Assembly (NCBI RefSeq): GCF_009857535.1
Contig: NZ_WWCS01000011.1
Location: 1-64,000, forward strand
Reading direction: 5' to 3'
DNA: 64,000 nucleotides
DNA from: Duganella margarita
GTDB taxonomy: Bacteria; Pseudomonadota; Gammaproteobacteria; Burkholderiales; Burkholderiaceae_D
Shown here: positions 25,303 through 33,836 of the stretch, in pieces
Numbering within the stretch: position 1 is the stretch's first letter
Layout: every line of letters begins with the position of its first letter
Program-made: the position numbers and the translations under genes
The notes under the pieces: generated by a model
The model's input: the letters and a program-made list of their open reading frames with translations, nothing else
Database searches by the model: none
What the model was told of the DNA's origin: nothing

Positions 25303-25599
25303 TTACTCGGCGACTGGCGCCGGGGTTTTGCGGCGGCGGCGGGCGTGTTTGGGGTCGGCGATCAGGGGGCGGTAGAGTTCGACGCGGTCGTGGGCGCGCA
25401 GAATGGTGTCCAGCGGCTTCTTCTTGGCGTAGATGCCGGTTTGTAGCTGGCCCAGGTCCAGGCCCGGCACTTCCTGCAACACGCCGCTCAGGGCGACCGC
25501 CTGTTCCAGCGTGGTGCCGGCCGGAACCTGCAGGTCGCGCAGGAATTGCGCGCCGTCGCTGGCATAGCACACCTGGATCGCGAAAGTCTCAGCCGCCAT
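25303..25599 (-). CDS. rnfH: RnfH family ubiquitin-like protein
   Basis: 98 residues from ATG 25599. The beta-grasp pattern FAIQVCYASDGAQFLRDLQV, GTTLEQAVALSGV and a terminal RAHDRVELYRPLIADPKHAR match RnfH/UPF0125. The last 15 residues are basic. The start overlaps the end of the ratA gene by 11 bp, a conserved pair sometimes described as a toxin-antitoxin unit (RatAB/PasTI). Exact role unclear. Confidence 0.88.
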   Translation of the reverse strand: MAAETFAIQVCYASDGAQFLRDLQVPAGTTLEQAVALSGVLQEVPGLDLGQLQTGIYAKKKPLDTILRAHDRVELYRPLIADPKHARRRRKTPAPVAE

Positions 25600-26023
25600 A
25601 CACCGTTTCCGCCCGTTTGCAGAAGGAATCCACCATGCTGTTGGCAATCATGCCAAACACCGGCCCCACCAGCTTGTCCAGCAGCCCGCTGGAGAACTCA
25701 TAGCGCAAATCCAGCTCGATCTTGCAGGCGTCCTCGCGCAGCGCCTTAAACGTCCACACGCCGTCCAGGCACTTGAAAGGACCGTCCACCAGCTTCATCT
25801 TGATCTGATCCGGCGGCGTGTTTTCGTTGGACGTGGTAAAACTCTGTTTGACGCCGTGATAGTTGATGCCAACGCTGGCCACCACTGTGTTGCCATTGCG
25901 TTCACGGATCTCGACACCACCGCACCAGGGCAGGAATTTGGGATAGTCCTCGATCCTGGCCACCAGATCAAACATTTGCTGAGCGCTATAACCGAGGAAA
26001 ACTGATTTGTGTACTACTGCCAT
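25589..26023 (-). CDS. ratA: RatA/PasT-type START-domain (Coq10-like) protein
   Basis: 144 residues forming one START/Coq10 fold: AVVHKSVFLGYSAQQMFDLV, EDYPKFLPWCGGVE and the C-terminal helix GPVFGMIANSMVDSFCKRAE. Relatives bind ubiquinone or, in E. coli, have been described as inhibiting 70S ribosome association. Overlaps rnfH downstream and is divergent from smpB, an arrangement widely conserved in proteobacteria. Confidence 0.92.
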   Translation of the reverse strand: MAVVHKSVFLGYSAQQMFDLVARIEDYPKFLPWCGGVEIRERNGNTVVASVGINYHGVKQSFTTSNENTPPDQIKMKLVDGPFKCLDGVWTFKALREDACKIELDLRYEFSSGLLDKLVGPVFGMIANSMVDSFCKRAETVYGG

Positions 26024-26098
26024 TGTCTAACCATTTGCTATGATGTTGAATTATTCGCGTCTCACGGCGCGCAGCAGTAGTTTAACCGATACCCACTC

Positions 26099-26548
26099 AT
26101 GACCATAGCCGACAACAAAAAAGCCTTTTTTGACTACTTCATCGAAGACCGCTTCGAAGCCGGGATCGTGCTCGAAGGCTGGGAAGTCAAGGCCATCCGC
26201 GACGCCCGCGTCCAGATCAAGGAAGCCTACGTCACCATCAAGGGCGACGAGTTGTACCTGTTCGGCGCCCACATCAGCGCCCTGCCGACCGCCTCCACCC
26301 ACATCAGCCCGGAAGCCGTGCGGACCCGCAAGCTGCTGTTGCACCGCCAGGAGATCGACAAGCTGATCAGCCGCGTGACGCGCTCCGGCTACACCCTGGT
26401 GCCGCTCAACCTGCACTACAAGGGCGGCCGCGTCAAATGTGAAATCGGCCTGGCCAAGGGCAAGAAAATGCACGATAAACGTGCTACAGAGAAAGATCGC
26501 GACGGCAAGCGCGAGGTCGAATCGGCGATGAAGACCAATCGCCGCTAA
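26099..26548 (+). CDS. smpB: SsrA-binding protein SmpB
   Basis: 149 residues. The OB-fold core includes FIEDRFEAGIVLEGWEVKAI, the GAHISAL strand and HKKGG-equivalent segments, with the basic disordered tail KKMHDKRATEKDRD that enters the ribosomal mRNA channel. It brings tmRNA to stalled ribosomes for trans-translation. A strong terminator follows. tmRNA itself was not found in the window. Confidence 0.96.
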   Translation: MTIADNKKAFFDYFIEDRFEAGIVLEGWEVKAIRDARVQIKEAYVTIKGDELYLFGAHISALPTASTHISPEAVRTRKLLLHRQEIDKLISRVTRSGYTLVPLNLHYKGGRVKCEIGLAKGKKMHDKRATEKDRDGKREVESAMKTNRR

Positions 26549-26570
26549 AACTGTTGCGTGCCCCGTACAC

Positions 26571-26595
26571 AACCCGGTCCCGTACCGGGTTTTTT
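26571..26595 (+). terminator. Terminator of smpB
   Basis: AACCCGGT and ACCGGGTT form an 8-bp stem with a five-base loop, followed by a T run. It begins 23 bp after the smpB stop codon. Confidence 0.88.
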
Positions 26596-26711
26596 ATCGT
26601 CCGGAGAATTTCTAATCAGAAACATCCATGCTAAACTGGGCGCTGGATGATTTTACATTCGCGGCTGCCGGCTGGCCGCGAGCAGACTGGACTTTTGAGG
26701 ACGAGGCTATC

Positions 26712-27407
26712 ATGGCGCTGAAAACTGCAATGGCTCTGGCAGCCGGGCTAACGCTGCTGGCGGGATGCGCGTCGCGCTACACGCCCACGCCGCTGGCCGC
26801 CAACTTCCCCACCACCAAGCAAGCCAAGCTGCAAGCCGCCTACCACTGGGGCGTGGTGACCGACAGCATCGAGAAGCGCGTGGTGATGGAGCTTCGCAAA
26901 AGTCCGCCACGCCCGGTCTTCATCAATGAACCGAAAGACCCGTCAGCGTTCCAGCGCGCGCTGGCGACCCAGCTGACCACTTCGCTGGTGAATGACGGCT
27001 ACGTGGTGTCGCGCACGCCGGCCGGCTCGCTGAAGATCGATCTGGACGTGCAGGCGGTCACCTTCAGCGCCAACCGTCCGCAATACCGCTATCACGGCGA
27101 ACGCGCCGTCCTCGGCAGCGGCGTCTGGCTGCTGAGCGAGATCGAAGCGCCGGTCGTGGCCAATGTCGCGGTGGCGGTCGGCGCGCTGGATGCGCACGAC
27201 TGGTTCAACGCCCAGTTTGCGCCGGGCGACACGCCCAAGACCGAGATCATCGTCACCGTCTCCGTGTCCGACCAATACCGCTACCTCGCGCGCAACACCT
27301 CCGCCTATTACGTGGCCGACAGCGACCGTATCCTGTACGGCATCGTCGATCCCAAGCCCGAAGAACCTAAACTGACCCGTACCTTCCAGGTGCGTGGAGA
27401 TATTTGA
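26712..27407 (+). CDS. Lipoprotein of unknown function (FlgO-gene neighbour)
   Basis: 231 residues starting at ATG 26712; the signal peptide ends in the lipobox LLAGC. The mature part has no family I recognise but looks well folded: a LRKSPPRPVFINEPKD segment and long beta strands, with a Pro/Glu-rich end. Its TGA overlaps the ATG of the following FlgO-like gene, so the two are made together, probably as partner lipoproteins at the outer membrane. Confidence 0.7.
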   Translation: MALKTAMALAAGLTLLAGCASRYTPTPLAANFPTTKQAKLQAAYHWGVVTDSIEKRVVMELRKSPPRPVFINEPKDPSAFQRALATQLTTSLVNDGYVVSRTPAGSLKIDLDVQAVTFSANRPQYRYHGERAVLGSGVWLLSEIEAPVVANVAVAVGALDAHDWFNAQFAPGDTPKTEIIVTVSVSDQYRYLARNTSAYYVADSDRILYGIVDPKPEEPKLTRTFQVRGDI

Positions 27408-27961
27408 TGCTGACGAAATCCTTGGCGCGCGCGGGCGTGCTGGCCCTGCCGCTGCTCCTGGCGGCCTGTTCCTCGACGCCGAAAAGCGAAGAAGGCAACT
27501 ACTCCACCATTTCGTCCAACCAGTTCATCAACGCCAACTACAAGGCGGCCGACGCGCTGTTGCAGCAACTGAGCGGCAAGCTGGTGGCCGACAAGCCGCT
27601 GATCGTCGCCACCATGGTCAACATCGATGCGCTGGACCAGACCACCACGCTGGGCCGGCTGGTGTCGGAACAGGTGTCGACCCGCATGGCGCAAGGCGGC
27701 CTGAGCATGCTGGAGATGAAGCTGCGCAACAGCGTCTACCTGAAGCGCAACCAGGGCGAATTGATGCTGACGCGCGAAATCGGCGAAGTGGCCACCAGCC
27801 ACAACGCTCAGGCCATCGTGGTCGGCTCGTATGCGGAAACCAGCGACATGGTGTTCATTAACATCAAAGTGATCCAGCCGAACACCAACTTCGTGCTGGC
27901 CGGGACCGATTACGTGCTGGCCAAGGAAGCCATCGTCCGCTCGATGCTGCAGCGGAACTAA
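27407..27961 (+). CDS. FlgO-domain outer-membrane lipoprotein
   Basis: 184 residues. The lipobox LLLAACS gives a lipid-anchored Cys near residue 21. The body matches the FlgO domain: NYKAADALLQQLSGKLVADK, LIVATMVNIDALDQTTTLGR, and QAIVVGSYAETSDMVFINIK. In Vibrio, FlgO belongs to a set of flagellum-associated outer membrane proteins, but no flagellar genes are near here, so another envelope role is possible. Its start codon overlaps the upstream lipoprotein stop. Confidence 0.8.
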   Translation: MLTKSLARAGVLALPLLLAACSSTPKSEEGNYSTISSNQFINANYKAADALLQQLSGKLVADKPLIVATMVNIDALDQTTTLGRLVSEQVSTRMAQGGLSMLEMKLRNSVYLKRNQGELMLTREIGEVATSHNAQAIVVGSYAETSDMVFINIKVIQPNTNFVLAGTDYVLAKEAIVRSMLQRN

Positions 27962-27968
27962 ACGAAGG

Positions 27969-28805
27969 TTAAAGCAACCTCGGCAGGATCTCCACTGCCG
28001 ACGCCTCCACTTTCAAGCCGATCAGGTCATCCGCCCGGGTTTTGCCCAGGTTGATGGCCGCGATCGGCTTGTTGCTTTGCGCCGCCAGCTTGGCGAAGCG
28101 GTAGCCGGAAAACACCATCAGCGACGAACCGACCACCAGCACGGCATCGGCCTCGTCGGCCCATTGCAGGGCGTCGGCGGTGCGCTGTGGCGGAATGTTA
28201 TCGCCGAAGAAGATCACATCCGGCTGCAAGACTCCGCCGCAGGCCGCGCAGGTCGGCAGCCGGAAATCCTGGAATTCGTCCAGTTCGACTTCCGCATCGC
28301 CATCCGGACGGGCTTCCGGCACCACCTCGCCGGCCGGCCCGGTCGGCACCAGCGACGGGTTGGCCTGCGCCAGCCAATCCTGGATCTCGGCGCGCGGATG
28401 GACCGCGCGGCAATCCAGGCACAGCACGCCATGGATGTTGCCATGCAGCTCGATCAGCTTGCGGCTGCCGGCAGCCGTGTGCAGCCCGTCGACGTTTTGC
28501 GTGATGATGCCATGGATGCGGCCCGCCCGCTCCAGCGCCGCCAGCGCATGGTGGCCGGCATTCGGCGCGGCGCCGGCCAGGGTCGGGTAGCCGGCCATGC
28601 TGCGGGCCCAGTAACGGCGCCGCACGGCCTCGGATTTGCGGAAATCCGGCCCCTGGATCGGACTGCGGCCGCGCCGCACGCCGTCCTTGTCGCGGTAGTC
28701 GGGAATGCCGGACGCCGTGCTCAGGCCGGCGCCGGTCAGCACCAGCACGCGCTCGTGGCGCTGCAGGAAAGTGCTCAAATGGTCGATTTGCTGGTTCAGG
28801 TTCAT
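27969..28805 (-). CDS. NAD-dependent sirtuin deacylase (Sir2, class II-like)
   Basis: 278 residues. NAD-binding motifs GAGLSTASGIPDYRDKDG and TQNVDGLH, the catalytic His in ELHGNIH, and the zinc pairs CLDC and CAAC are all present; GSSLMVFSGYR completes the Rossmann fold. The DYRDKDG motif resembles the class II (SIRT4-like) group. It removes acyl groups from lysines using NAD. Stands alone, convergent with the FlgO-like gene and divergent from the sigma factor gene. Confidence 0.93.
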   Translation of the reverse strand: MNLNQQIDHLSTFLQRHERVLVLTGAGLSTASGIPDYRDKDGVRRGRSPIQGPDFRKSEAVRRRYWARSMAGYPTLAGAAPNAGHHALAALERAGRIHGIITQNVDGLHTAAGSRKLIELHGNIHGVLCLDCRAVHPRAEIQDWLAQANPSLVPTGPAGEVVPEARPDGDAEVELDEFQDFRLPTCAACGGVLQPDVIFFGDNIPPQRTADALQWADEADAVLVVGSSLMVFSGYRFAKLAAQSNKPIAAINLGKTRADDLIGLKVEASAVEILPRLL

Positions 28806-28892
28806 ATGCGCATGGTAGCCTAAAAATTATTTCCCGATTTGTAGAACCATTTGCGTCCGGCAAGGTATTAACCGTGCAAATGGAGAAAGTGG

Positions 28893-29447
28893 ATGGCCTT
28901 GGATTCAGATGACGCACTACTGCTGGGCAGGATCGCCGCTGGGGACAGGCACGCCTTCGAGACGCTGTATCGTGCGTATTTTCCGCGCCTGTCGCGTTTT
29001 GCCGGCCGCATGGCGCGCAATCCGGCGCTGATCGAGGAAGTGGTCAATGACACCATGTTGGTCGTTTGGCAAAAAGCCGCCAGCTTTGACGGCAGCTGCA
29101 AGCCCTCCACCTGGATTTTCGCGATTGCCTACCGCAAGACGCTGAAGGGTTTGAAGCTGACCGATGACCCGGTCGAGTCGGACGCCTCCTTGTACGAAGA
29201 TGAGGGCGATCACCAGCCGGAACAAGTGCTGAGCCGTCAGCAATTGCAGCAGAGCGTGGCCGACGCGCTCGACGCGCTGCCAGCGGCGCAACGGGCGGTG
29301 ATGGTGCTGACTTATTATCACGATATGGCGTATGCCGACATCGCCGAGATTGTCGAATGCCCGTTGAACACGGTCAAGACCCGCATGTTTCATGCGCGGC
29401 ACCGATTGAAGGATTTGTTGTGGAACGAAAGAGAGAACAGCCAATGA
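28893..29447 (+). CDS. ECF-type RNA polymerase sigma factor
   Basis: 184 residues with regions 2 (LYRAYFPRLSRFAGRMARNP through NDTMLVVWQKAASFDG) and 4 (LPAAQRAVMVLTYYHDMAYA, then IVECPLNTVKTRMFHARHRL). Regions 1 and 3 are absent, as in extracytoplasmic-function sigma factors. First gene of a four-gene run in which every stop overlaps the next start. Its target promoters cannot be read from here; autoregulation is likely but no bipartite ECF promoter was convincing. Confidence 0.93.
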   Translation: MALDSDDALLLGRIAAGDRHAFETLYRAYFPRLSRFAGRMARNPALIEEVVNDTMLVVWQKAASFDGSCKPSTWIFAIAYRKTLKGLKLTDDPVESDASLYEDEGDHQPEQVLSRQQLQQSVADALDALPAAQRAVMVLTYYHDMAYADIAEIVECPLNTVKTRMFHARHRLKDLLWNERENSQ

Positions 29448-30226
29448 GCGGGCGCGTGTTCAGACTGGATATCCCGGTGCACCAGGCGGTGCAGGAGCTG
29501 CTGCCGTGGTATGCGTCGGCGCAGCTGTCGCCGGACGAAACGCGGCGCGTGCACGAGCACCTTCAAGGCTGCGCGCAGTGCCGCCATGAGCTGGAATGGG
29601 AACACGGCATGCGTGCAGAGGCCGCCGCCGAGGCAGGCAGTCTGCCGGCCGGCGTCGACATCGAGCGCGCGTTCGCCGCGTTGATGCCGGCGCTGGGTCC
29701 GCAAGAGCGCCCCGCCACGCCGACCTCCGCCCACGATGCAACTGACGCCGATGCCGCGCCGGCTAATCCGCGCCGCGCGGCAGCTAAACCAGCAGATTGG
29801 GATGCCGCTGCTGCTGGCAGCGCGGTGGAAACACACGTCACCGCGCCGCGCCGTATCTCATGGTGGGGCGTCAAGGCCGCCAACCAGTCTTCCTGGCTGC
29901 GCTGGGCGGTGGCAGCGCAGTGGCTGGTGATCGTCGCCCTGGGCGCCCTGCTGCTGCGCCCCGACGAAACACCCGCCTACCGCGTGCTGGGCGCCGGTGC
30001 CGCCGCCGGCGGCAACATGGTGGTCGTGTTCCAGCCTGCCACCAGCGAACGCGAACTGCGCCACATTCTGCAAGCGCAAAACGCCCGCATCGTCGACGGC
30101 CCGACCGTCACCGACGCCTGGCTGCTGAACGTGCCCACCGACCGTCACGCGCAAATTTTGCAGGCGCTGCGCGCCAACGCCGCCGTCAAGCTGGCCGAGC
30201 CGCTGGATGGAGACACCGCACCGTGA
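29444..30226 (+). CDS. Transmembrane zinc-finger anti-sigma factor with propeptide-like C-terminus
   Basis: 260 residues starting at an ATGA overlap with the sigma gene. The cytoplasmic zf-HC2 anti-sigma domain has H39-x3-C43-x2-C46. A disordered Ala/Pro linker is followed by one membrane helix at about 151-172 (WAVAAQWLVIVALGALLL). The periplasmic end (about 190-258) reads NMVVVFQPATSERELRHIL, then GPTVTDAWLLNVP, then LQALRANAAVKLAEPL, which resembles the small ferredoxin-like propeptide/inhibitor domain of subtilases. The next gene is a subtilase. That similarity is my reading and is not tested. Confidence 0.8.
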   Translation: MSGRVFRLDIPVHQAVQELLPWYASAQLSPDETRRVHEHLQGCAQCRHELEWEHGMRAEAAAEAGSLPAGVDIERAFAALMPALGPQERPATPTSAHDATDADAAPANPRRAAAKPADWDAAAAGSAVETHVTAPRRISWWGVKAANQSSWLRWAVAAQWLVIVALGALLLRPDETPAYRVLGAGAAAGGNMVVVFQPATSERELRHILQAQNARIVDGPTVTDAWLLNVPTDRHAQILQALRANAAVKLAEPLDGDTAP

Positions 30227-31749
30227 AGCTGCTGCGCATCCTGACCGTCTGCGCCGCGCTCACTTTCAGCGCCATGCCGGCCATCGCGCGGCCGGACAGC
30301 GACCTGCCCACCACCGAAGCGGTCGTCAGCACCGGCGCAGACGACTACGGCGACGACCATCAACTGCTGGTGATGCTGCGCCTGCCCGCCACGCACTACC
30401 GGCCCGACGCCACCTACGGCGGCCGCTACATCGACGACAACAGCCGCAGCGCCCGCCAGCGCCGCGCCGAAGCCCTGGCCCGCCAGCACGGCCTGACGCT
30501 GGTGGAAGGCTGGCCGATGGCGATCCTGGGCATCGACTGCTATGTCATGCGCTACCCGGACAGCACCGACGCCGACCACCTGATCGCCCAACTGTCCCGC
30601 GATCCCCAAGTGGAATGGGCGCAACCGGTGGCCCGCTTTGATGGGATGGCGCAATCGTCCGGCGCCGGCCGCACCACCGACGCCAAGAACGGTGACGCCA
30701 TGACCGCCAGGGCCGGCGTCACCGCTACGGCCAAGCCCGGCGGAGCTGCCGAAGCCGACGCCAGCGGCGACCCGCTCTACAGCGTCCAGCCGGCCGCGCG
30801 CTACTGGCACCTGGCCGAACTGCACCGCTACACGCGCGGACGCGGGATTACCGTCGCCGTGGTCGACAGCGGCATCGACGCCAGTCATCCGGACCTGCAT
30901 GGCCAGTTGGACGTGAACAACAACTTCGTCGACGCCGGCCCCACGCCGGCCGAAAACCACGGCACGGCGGTGGCTGGCATCATCGCCGCGCGCGTCGGCG
31001 GCGGCGGCATCATCGGCGTCGCGCCGCAGGCCAGGCTGATGGGGTTGCGTGCCTGCTGGCAGCAGCGCGACCTGGCCACCCGATGTAATAGCTTCACGCT
31101 CAGCAAGGCCATCAACTTTGCGATCCTGAACGGCGCGCAAGTCATCAACCTCAGCCTGTCCGGCCCGCCCGACAGGCTGTTGGACCGTCTGCTGGACGTG
31201 GCGCTGGAGCGCGGCATCAGCGTGGTCGGCGCCATTGACCCGCACGCCACCAGCCCCACCTTCCCGGCCAGCCACCACGGCGTACTGGCGGTAGCGTCAC
31301 AAGCGCGCAGCCCGTTGGGGGCGGCATCGGTGACGCCGGAGGCACAGGCCACCAGCGCCGCGTCTTCCGGCACGGCCGGCCTGCGCAGCCTGGCCGCCAC
31401 GATCGCCCTGGCGCAGCCTGGCAGCGCCACGCGTGCCGGCAGCGACGCCAGTCCCGCCCTGAGCGCCGAGCCCCACCTGCTCGCCCCCGGCAATGATATT
31501 CCCACCAGCGCACCGGGCGCGCGCTGGGCCTTCGTTAGCGGCAGTTCTTATGCCGCCGCCCATGTCAGCGGCATGCTGGCGCTACTGGACGAATTGCGCC
31601 CTGACAGCTCGCCTGCGCAAATGCGCACCCTACTGCAATCGGGCGCGGCCCTGCACGCTGCTACCATAGACGCATGCACCACCATCGCCCGCCTGGTGCG
31701 CGACCTCCGTTGCGCCCGCCAAATCAGCCAACACGGCGCCGCCCCGTGA
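30223..31749 (+). CDS. Exported S8 (subtilisin-like) serine protease
   Basis: 508 residues starting at GTG 30223, inside a GTGA overlap with the anti-sigma stop. Signal peptide 1-23 (FSAMPAIA), a propeptide-like region (about 40-140, with QLLVMLRLPATHY and LSRDPQVEWAQPV), then the catalytic domain with D215 (VVDSGID), H246 (ENHGTAVAGI) and S442 (SGSSYAAAHVSG). All three residues are present, so it should be active. A Gly/Ala-rich insert lies between the His and Ser blocks. It is periplasmic or outer-surface and is translationally coupled to both neighbours. Confidence 0.88.
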   Translation: MKLLRILTVCAALTFSAMPAIARPDSDLPTTEAVVSTGADDYGDDHQLLVMLRLPATHYRPDATYGGRYIDDNSRSARQRRAEALARQHGLTLVEGWPMAILGIDCYVMRYPDSTDADHLIAQLSRDPQVEWAQPVARFDGMAQSSGAGRTTDAKNGDAMTARAGVTATAKPGGAAEADASGDPLYSVQPAARYWHLAELHRYTRGRGITVAVVDSGIDASHPDLHGQLDVNNNFVDAGPTPAENHGTAVAGIIAARVGGGGIIGVAPQARLMGLRACWQQRDLATRCNSFTLSKAINFAILNGAQVINLSLSGPPDRLLDRLLDVALERGISVVGAIDPHATSPTFPASHHGVLAVASQARSPLGAASVTPEAQATSAASSGTAGLRSLAATIALAQPGSATRAGSDASPALSAEPHLLAPGNDIPTSAPGARWAFVSGSSYAAAHVSGMLALLDELRPDSSPAQMRTLLQSGAALHAATIDACTTIARLVRDLRCARQISQHGAAP

Positions 31750-32438
31750 CGCAACGCGCCACCGTTCTGCTGCTGTCCGCGCTGACCGCCGCGCCGGCCA
31801 TCGCCCAGATCGACGTCAGCGGCAGCGTCGGGCTGCAATCCGGCTACACCTTCCGCGGCCAGACGCCGGGCGACAGCAGCCCTTCGCCGCAACTGACGCT
31901 GAATCTGGACAGCGCCAGTGGCTGGTACGCGGGGGGCTTTGCCGCCGGCATGCACATAGGCGACAACTACGGCTACAAGCTGCAAGGCTACGCGGGTTAT
32001 GCGCTCCGGCTCACCAGCGCACTAAGCGGGGATGCGGGCTGCAGCCAGATTGCCTACACGCAGTCGCACGCCAACGATTTCCACGAATGTTATGCCGGCC
32101 TCAGCGGCGAACGCACCAGCGCCAGGCTGTCCTACGCGCCGCGCTACTTTGGTTTCCGGGCCAAGGTGTTGTACGCCGAAATCAGCACGTTCTACCCGGT
32201 CCATCCGCGCTTCAACCTGATCGCCCACGCCGGCCTGCTGTACAACCTGAGCGACGGCGTCTGGCCCGGCGTGCCAGCCCGCTCGCGCTACGACCTCAAG
32301 CTGGGCGTGGCCGTTCCGTTCGGCAACTGGACAGTGCAACTGGCGCGCGAACACAGTCCGGACGACGGCCTGCGCTACTATGGCTATCCGATCCATCCAG
32401 CCAAGGCCTGGAGCATGGGCGCCAGTTATGCGTTTTAA
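31746..32438 (+). CDS. TIGR02001-like outer-membrane beta-barrel protein
   Basis: 230 residues from GTG 31746 (GTGA overlap with the protease stop). Signal peptide VTQRATVLLLSALTAAPAIAQ. The mature protein has alternating aromatic strands (GLQSGYTFRGQTPGDSSPSP, GWYAGGFAAGMH, AGYALRL) and ends in the typical outer-membrane phenylalanine (GASYAF). This resembles the TIGR02001 family of Gram-negative outer-membrane proteins. Last gene of the sigma operon, so it is a plausible client or partner of the protease. Confidence 0.7.
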   Translation: MTQRATVLLLSALTAAPAIAQIDVSGSVGLQSGYTFRGQTPGDSSPSPQLTLNLDSASGWYAGGFAAGMHIGDNYGYKLQGYAGYALRLTSALSGDAGCSQIAYTQSHANDFHECYAGLSGERTSARLSYAPRYFGFRAKVLYAEISTFYPVHPRFNLIAHAGLLYNLSDGVWPGVPARSRYDLKLGVAVPFGNWTVQLAREHSPDDGLRYYGYPIHPAKAWSMGASYAF

Positions 32439-32447
32439 GTGCGGGTT

Positions 32448-32855
32448 CTAGAGGCGCGCGCGCAGGTCTGCGACCGAGGCGAGCCACTCGGCGTAATGCT
32501 CGCTTTCTTTCCACAGCGCGCGCAGTTCGGACTCGTCCGACAGGATGCGGTCGAGCGCGCGCACCGCTTTCTCGGCCAGGTCGGCGCGCGGCTTGGCTTT
32601 GGGCTTGCGAGCCTCGACCCACTCGTCTACCGAGGCGCTGTCGTCGCTGCGTGGTCCGCCCTTGCCTTGCAGTCGTGCCAGCACTTCGATCGCCACCAGC
32701 GCTTCGGCGGCGAACGGCGCATCCAGTTCCCCCTGCGTGTCCAGCGCCGTGTCGAGGGTGTCCGCCACCGCATCCAGATTGCTCGTTTCGTGCAAGTCCT
32801 GCGCCCAGTCCTGCGCGTAATCATTGCCGAATGCGTCTACCGCCCATGTACCCAT
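32448..32855 (-). CDS. DUF4259 domain protein
   Basis: 135 residues, acidic, no signal peptide. The N-terminal MGTWAVDAFGNDYAQDWAQD is the DUF4259 hallmark (MGTW...F.ND.A.DW), with an alpha-helical remainder ending RALWKESEHYAEWLASV. Function unknown. It lies 9 bp downstream of qmcA on the same strand and may be cotranscribed with the qmcA/nfeD pair. Convergent with the outer-membrane protein gene. Confidence 0.85.
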   Translation of the reverse strand: MGTWAVDAFGNDYAQDWAQDLHETSNLDAVADTLDTALDTQGELDAPFAAEALVAIEVLARLQGKGGPRSDDSASVDEWVEARKPKAKPRADLAEKAVRALDRILSDESELRALWKESEHYAEWLASVADLRARL

Positions 32856-32864
32856 ACCTGCTCC

Positions 32865-33815
32865 TTATGCTTTGGCGGGCTTGACGAGCGGCGCGTCTTT
32901 TTGCGTCTTCACCACCTGCATGGCAGTGGCGATCAGGCCGCTCATATCGCCCAGATTGGCCGGTATGATAATCGAATTATTGGTCTTGGCAAGCTGGCCG
33001 AAGGCGCCGACGTATTGTTCCGCCACCTTGAGGTTGACCGCATCCTCGCCGCCCGGCTCGCGGATCGCGGCGCCGACCTGGCGCAGCGCGTTGGCATTGG
33101 CTTCCGCCAGCGCGATGATCGCCGCCGCCTGACCTTGCGCGCGGTTGATGGCGGCCTGCTTGTCGCCTTCCGAACGGGCGATCTGCGCTTCGCGCTCACC
33201 GCTGGCGATGTTGATCTGCTCCTGCTTGCGGCCTTCCGACGCCGCGATCAGTGCGCGCTTCTCGCGCTCGGCGGTAATCTGCGCCTGCATCGCATGCAGG
33301 ATTTCCTTCGGCGGCGTCAGGTCCTTGATCTCGTAGCGCAGCACTTTCACGCCCCAGTTGGCGGCCGATTCATCAATCGCATTCACAATCGCGGTGTTGA
33401 TGTGGTCACGCTCTTCAAACGTCTTGTCCAGCTCCATGCGGCCGATGACGGAGCGCAGCGTGGTTTGCGCCAGCTGGGTAATCGCGGCGATGTAGTTGGA
33501 CGAGCCGTACGAGGCGCGCATCGCATCAGTAATCTGGAAATACAGGATGCCGTCCACCTGCAACTGCGTGTTGTCCCTGGTGATGCAGACCTGCGGCGGC
33601 ACGTCGAGCGGGATCTCCTTCAGCACATGCTTGTAGGCGATGCGGTCGACAAACGGAATCACGATGTTGAGGCCTGGCCCCAGCGTGGCGTGGTATTTGC
33701 CGAGACGCTCCACCACCCACGCGTGCTGCTGCGGCACCACGTTGATGGTTTTAAAAACAAACACCAAAGCCAGAATAAACAGAATGAAGGTGACATTGCC
33801 AATACTGATGTCCAT
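32865..33815 (-). CDS. qmcA: SPFH/Band 7 membrane protein (QmcA-like)
   Basis: 316 residues. One N-terminal membrane anchor (VTFILFILALVFVFKTINVV) is followed by the Band 7/SPFH domain (PQQHAWVVERLGKYHATLGP, then GLNIVIPFVDRIAYKHV) and a long Ala/Glu-rich coiled coil (about 185-270). The C-terminus is disordered. Such stomatin-like proteins scaffold membrane microdomains and partner NfeD proteins. nfeD lies 21 bp upstream. Confidence 0.92.
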   Translation of the reverse strand: MDISIGNVTFILFILALVFVFKTINVVPQQHAWVVERLGKYHATLGPGLNIVIPFVDRIAYKHVLKEIPLDVPPQVCITRDNTQLQVDGILYFQITDAMRASYGSSNYIAAITQLAQTTLRSVIGRMELDKTFEERDHINTAIVNAIDESAANWGVKVLRYEIKDLTPPKEILHAMQAQITAEREKRALIAASEGRKQEQINIASGEREAQIARSEGDKQAAINRAQGQAAAIIALAEANANALRQVGAAIREPGGEDAVNLKVAEQYVGAFGQLAKTNNSIIIPANLGDMSGLIATAMQVVKTQKDAPLVKPAKA

Positions 33816-33836
33816 GAATTTCTCCGTGAGTTAATC

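Noticed and set aside
25303..26023. rnfH/ratA as a toxin-antitoxin system worth highlighting
   Set aside because: The pair and its position next to smpB are common housekeeping synteny in proteobacteria; a toxin role is not evident from sequence.
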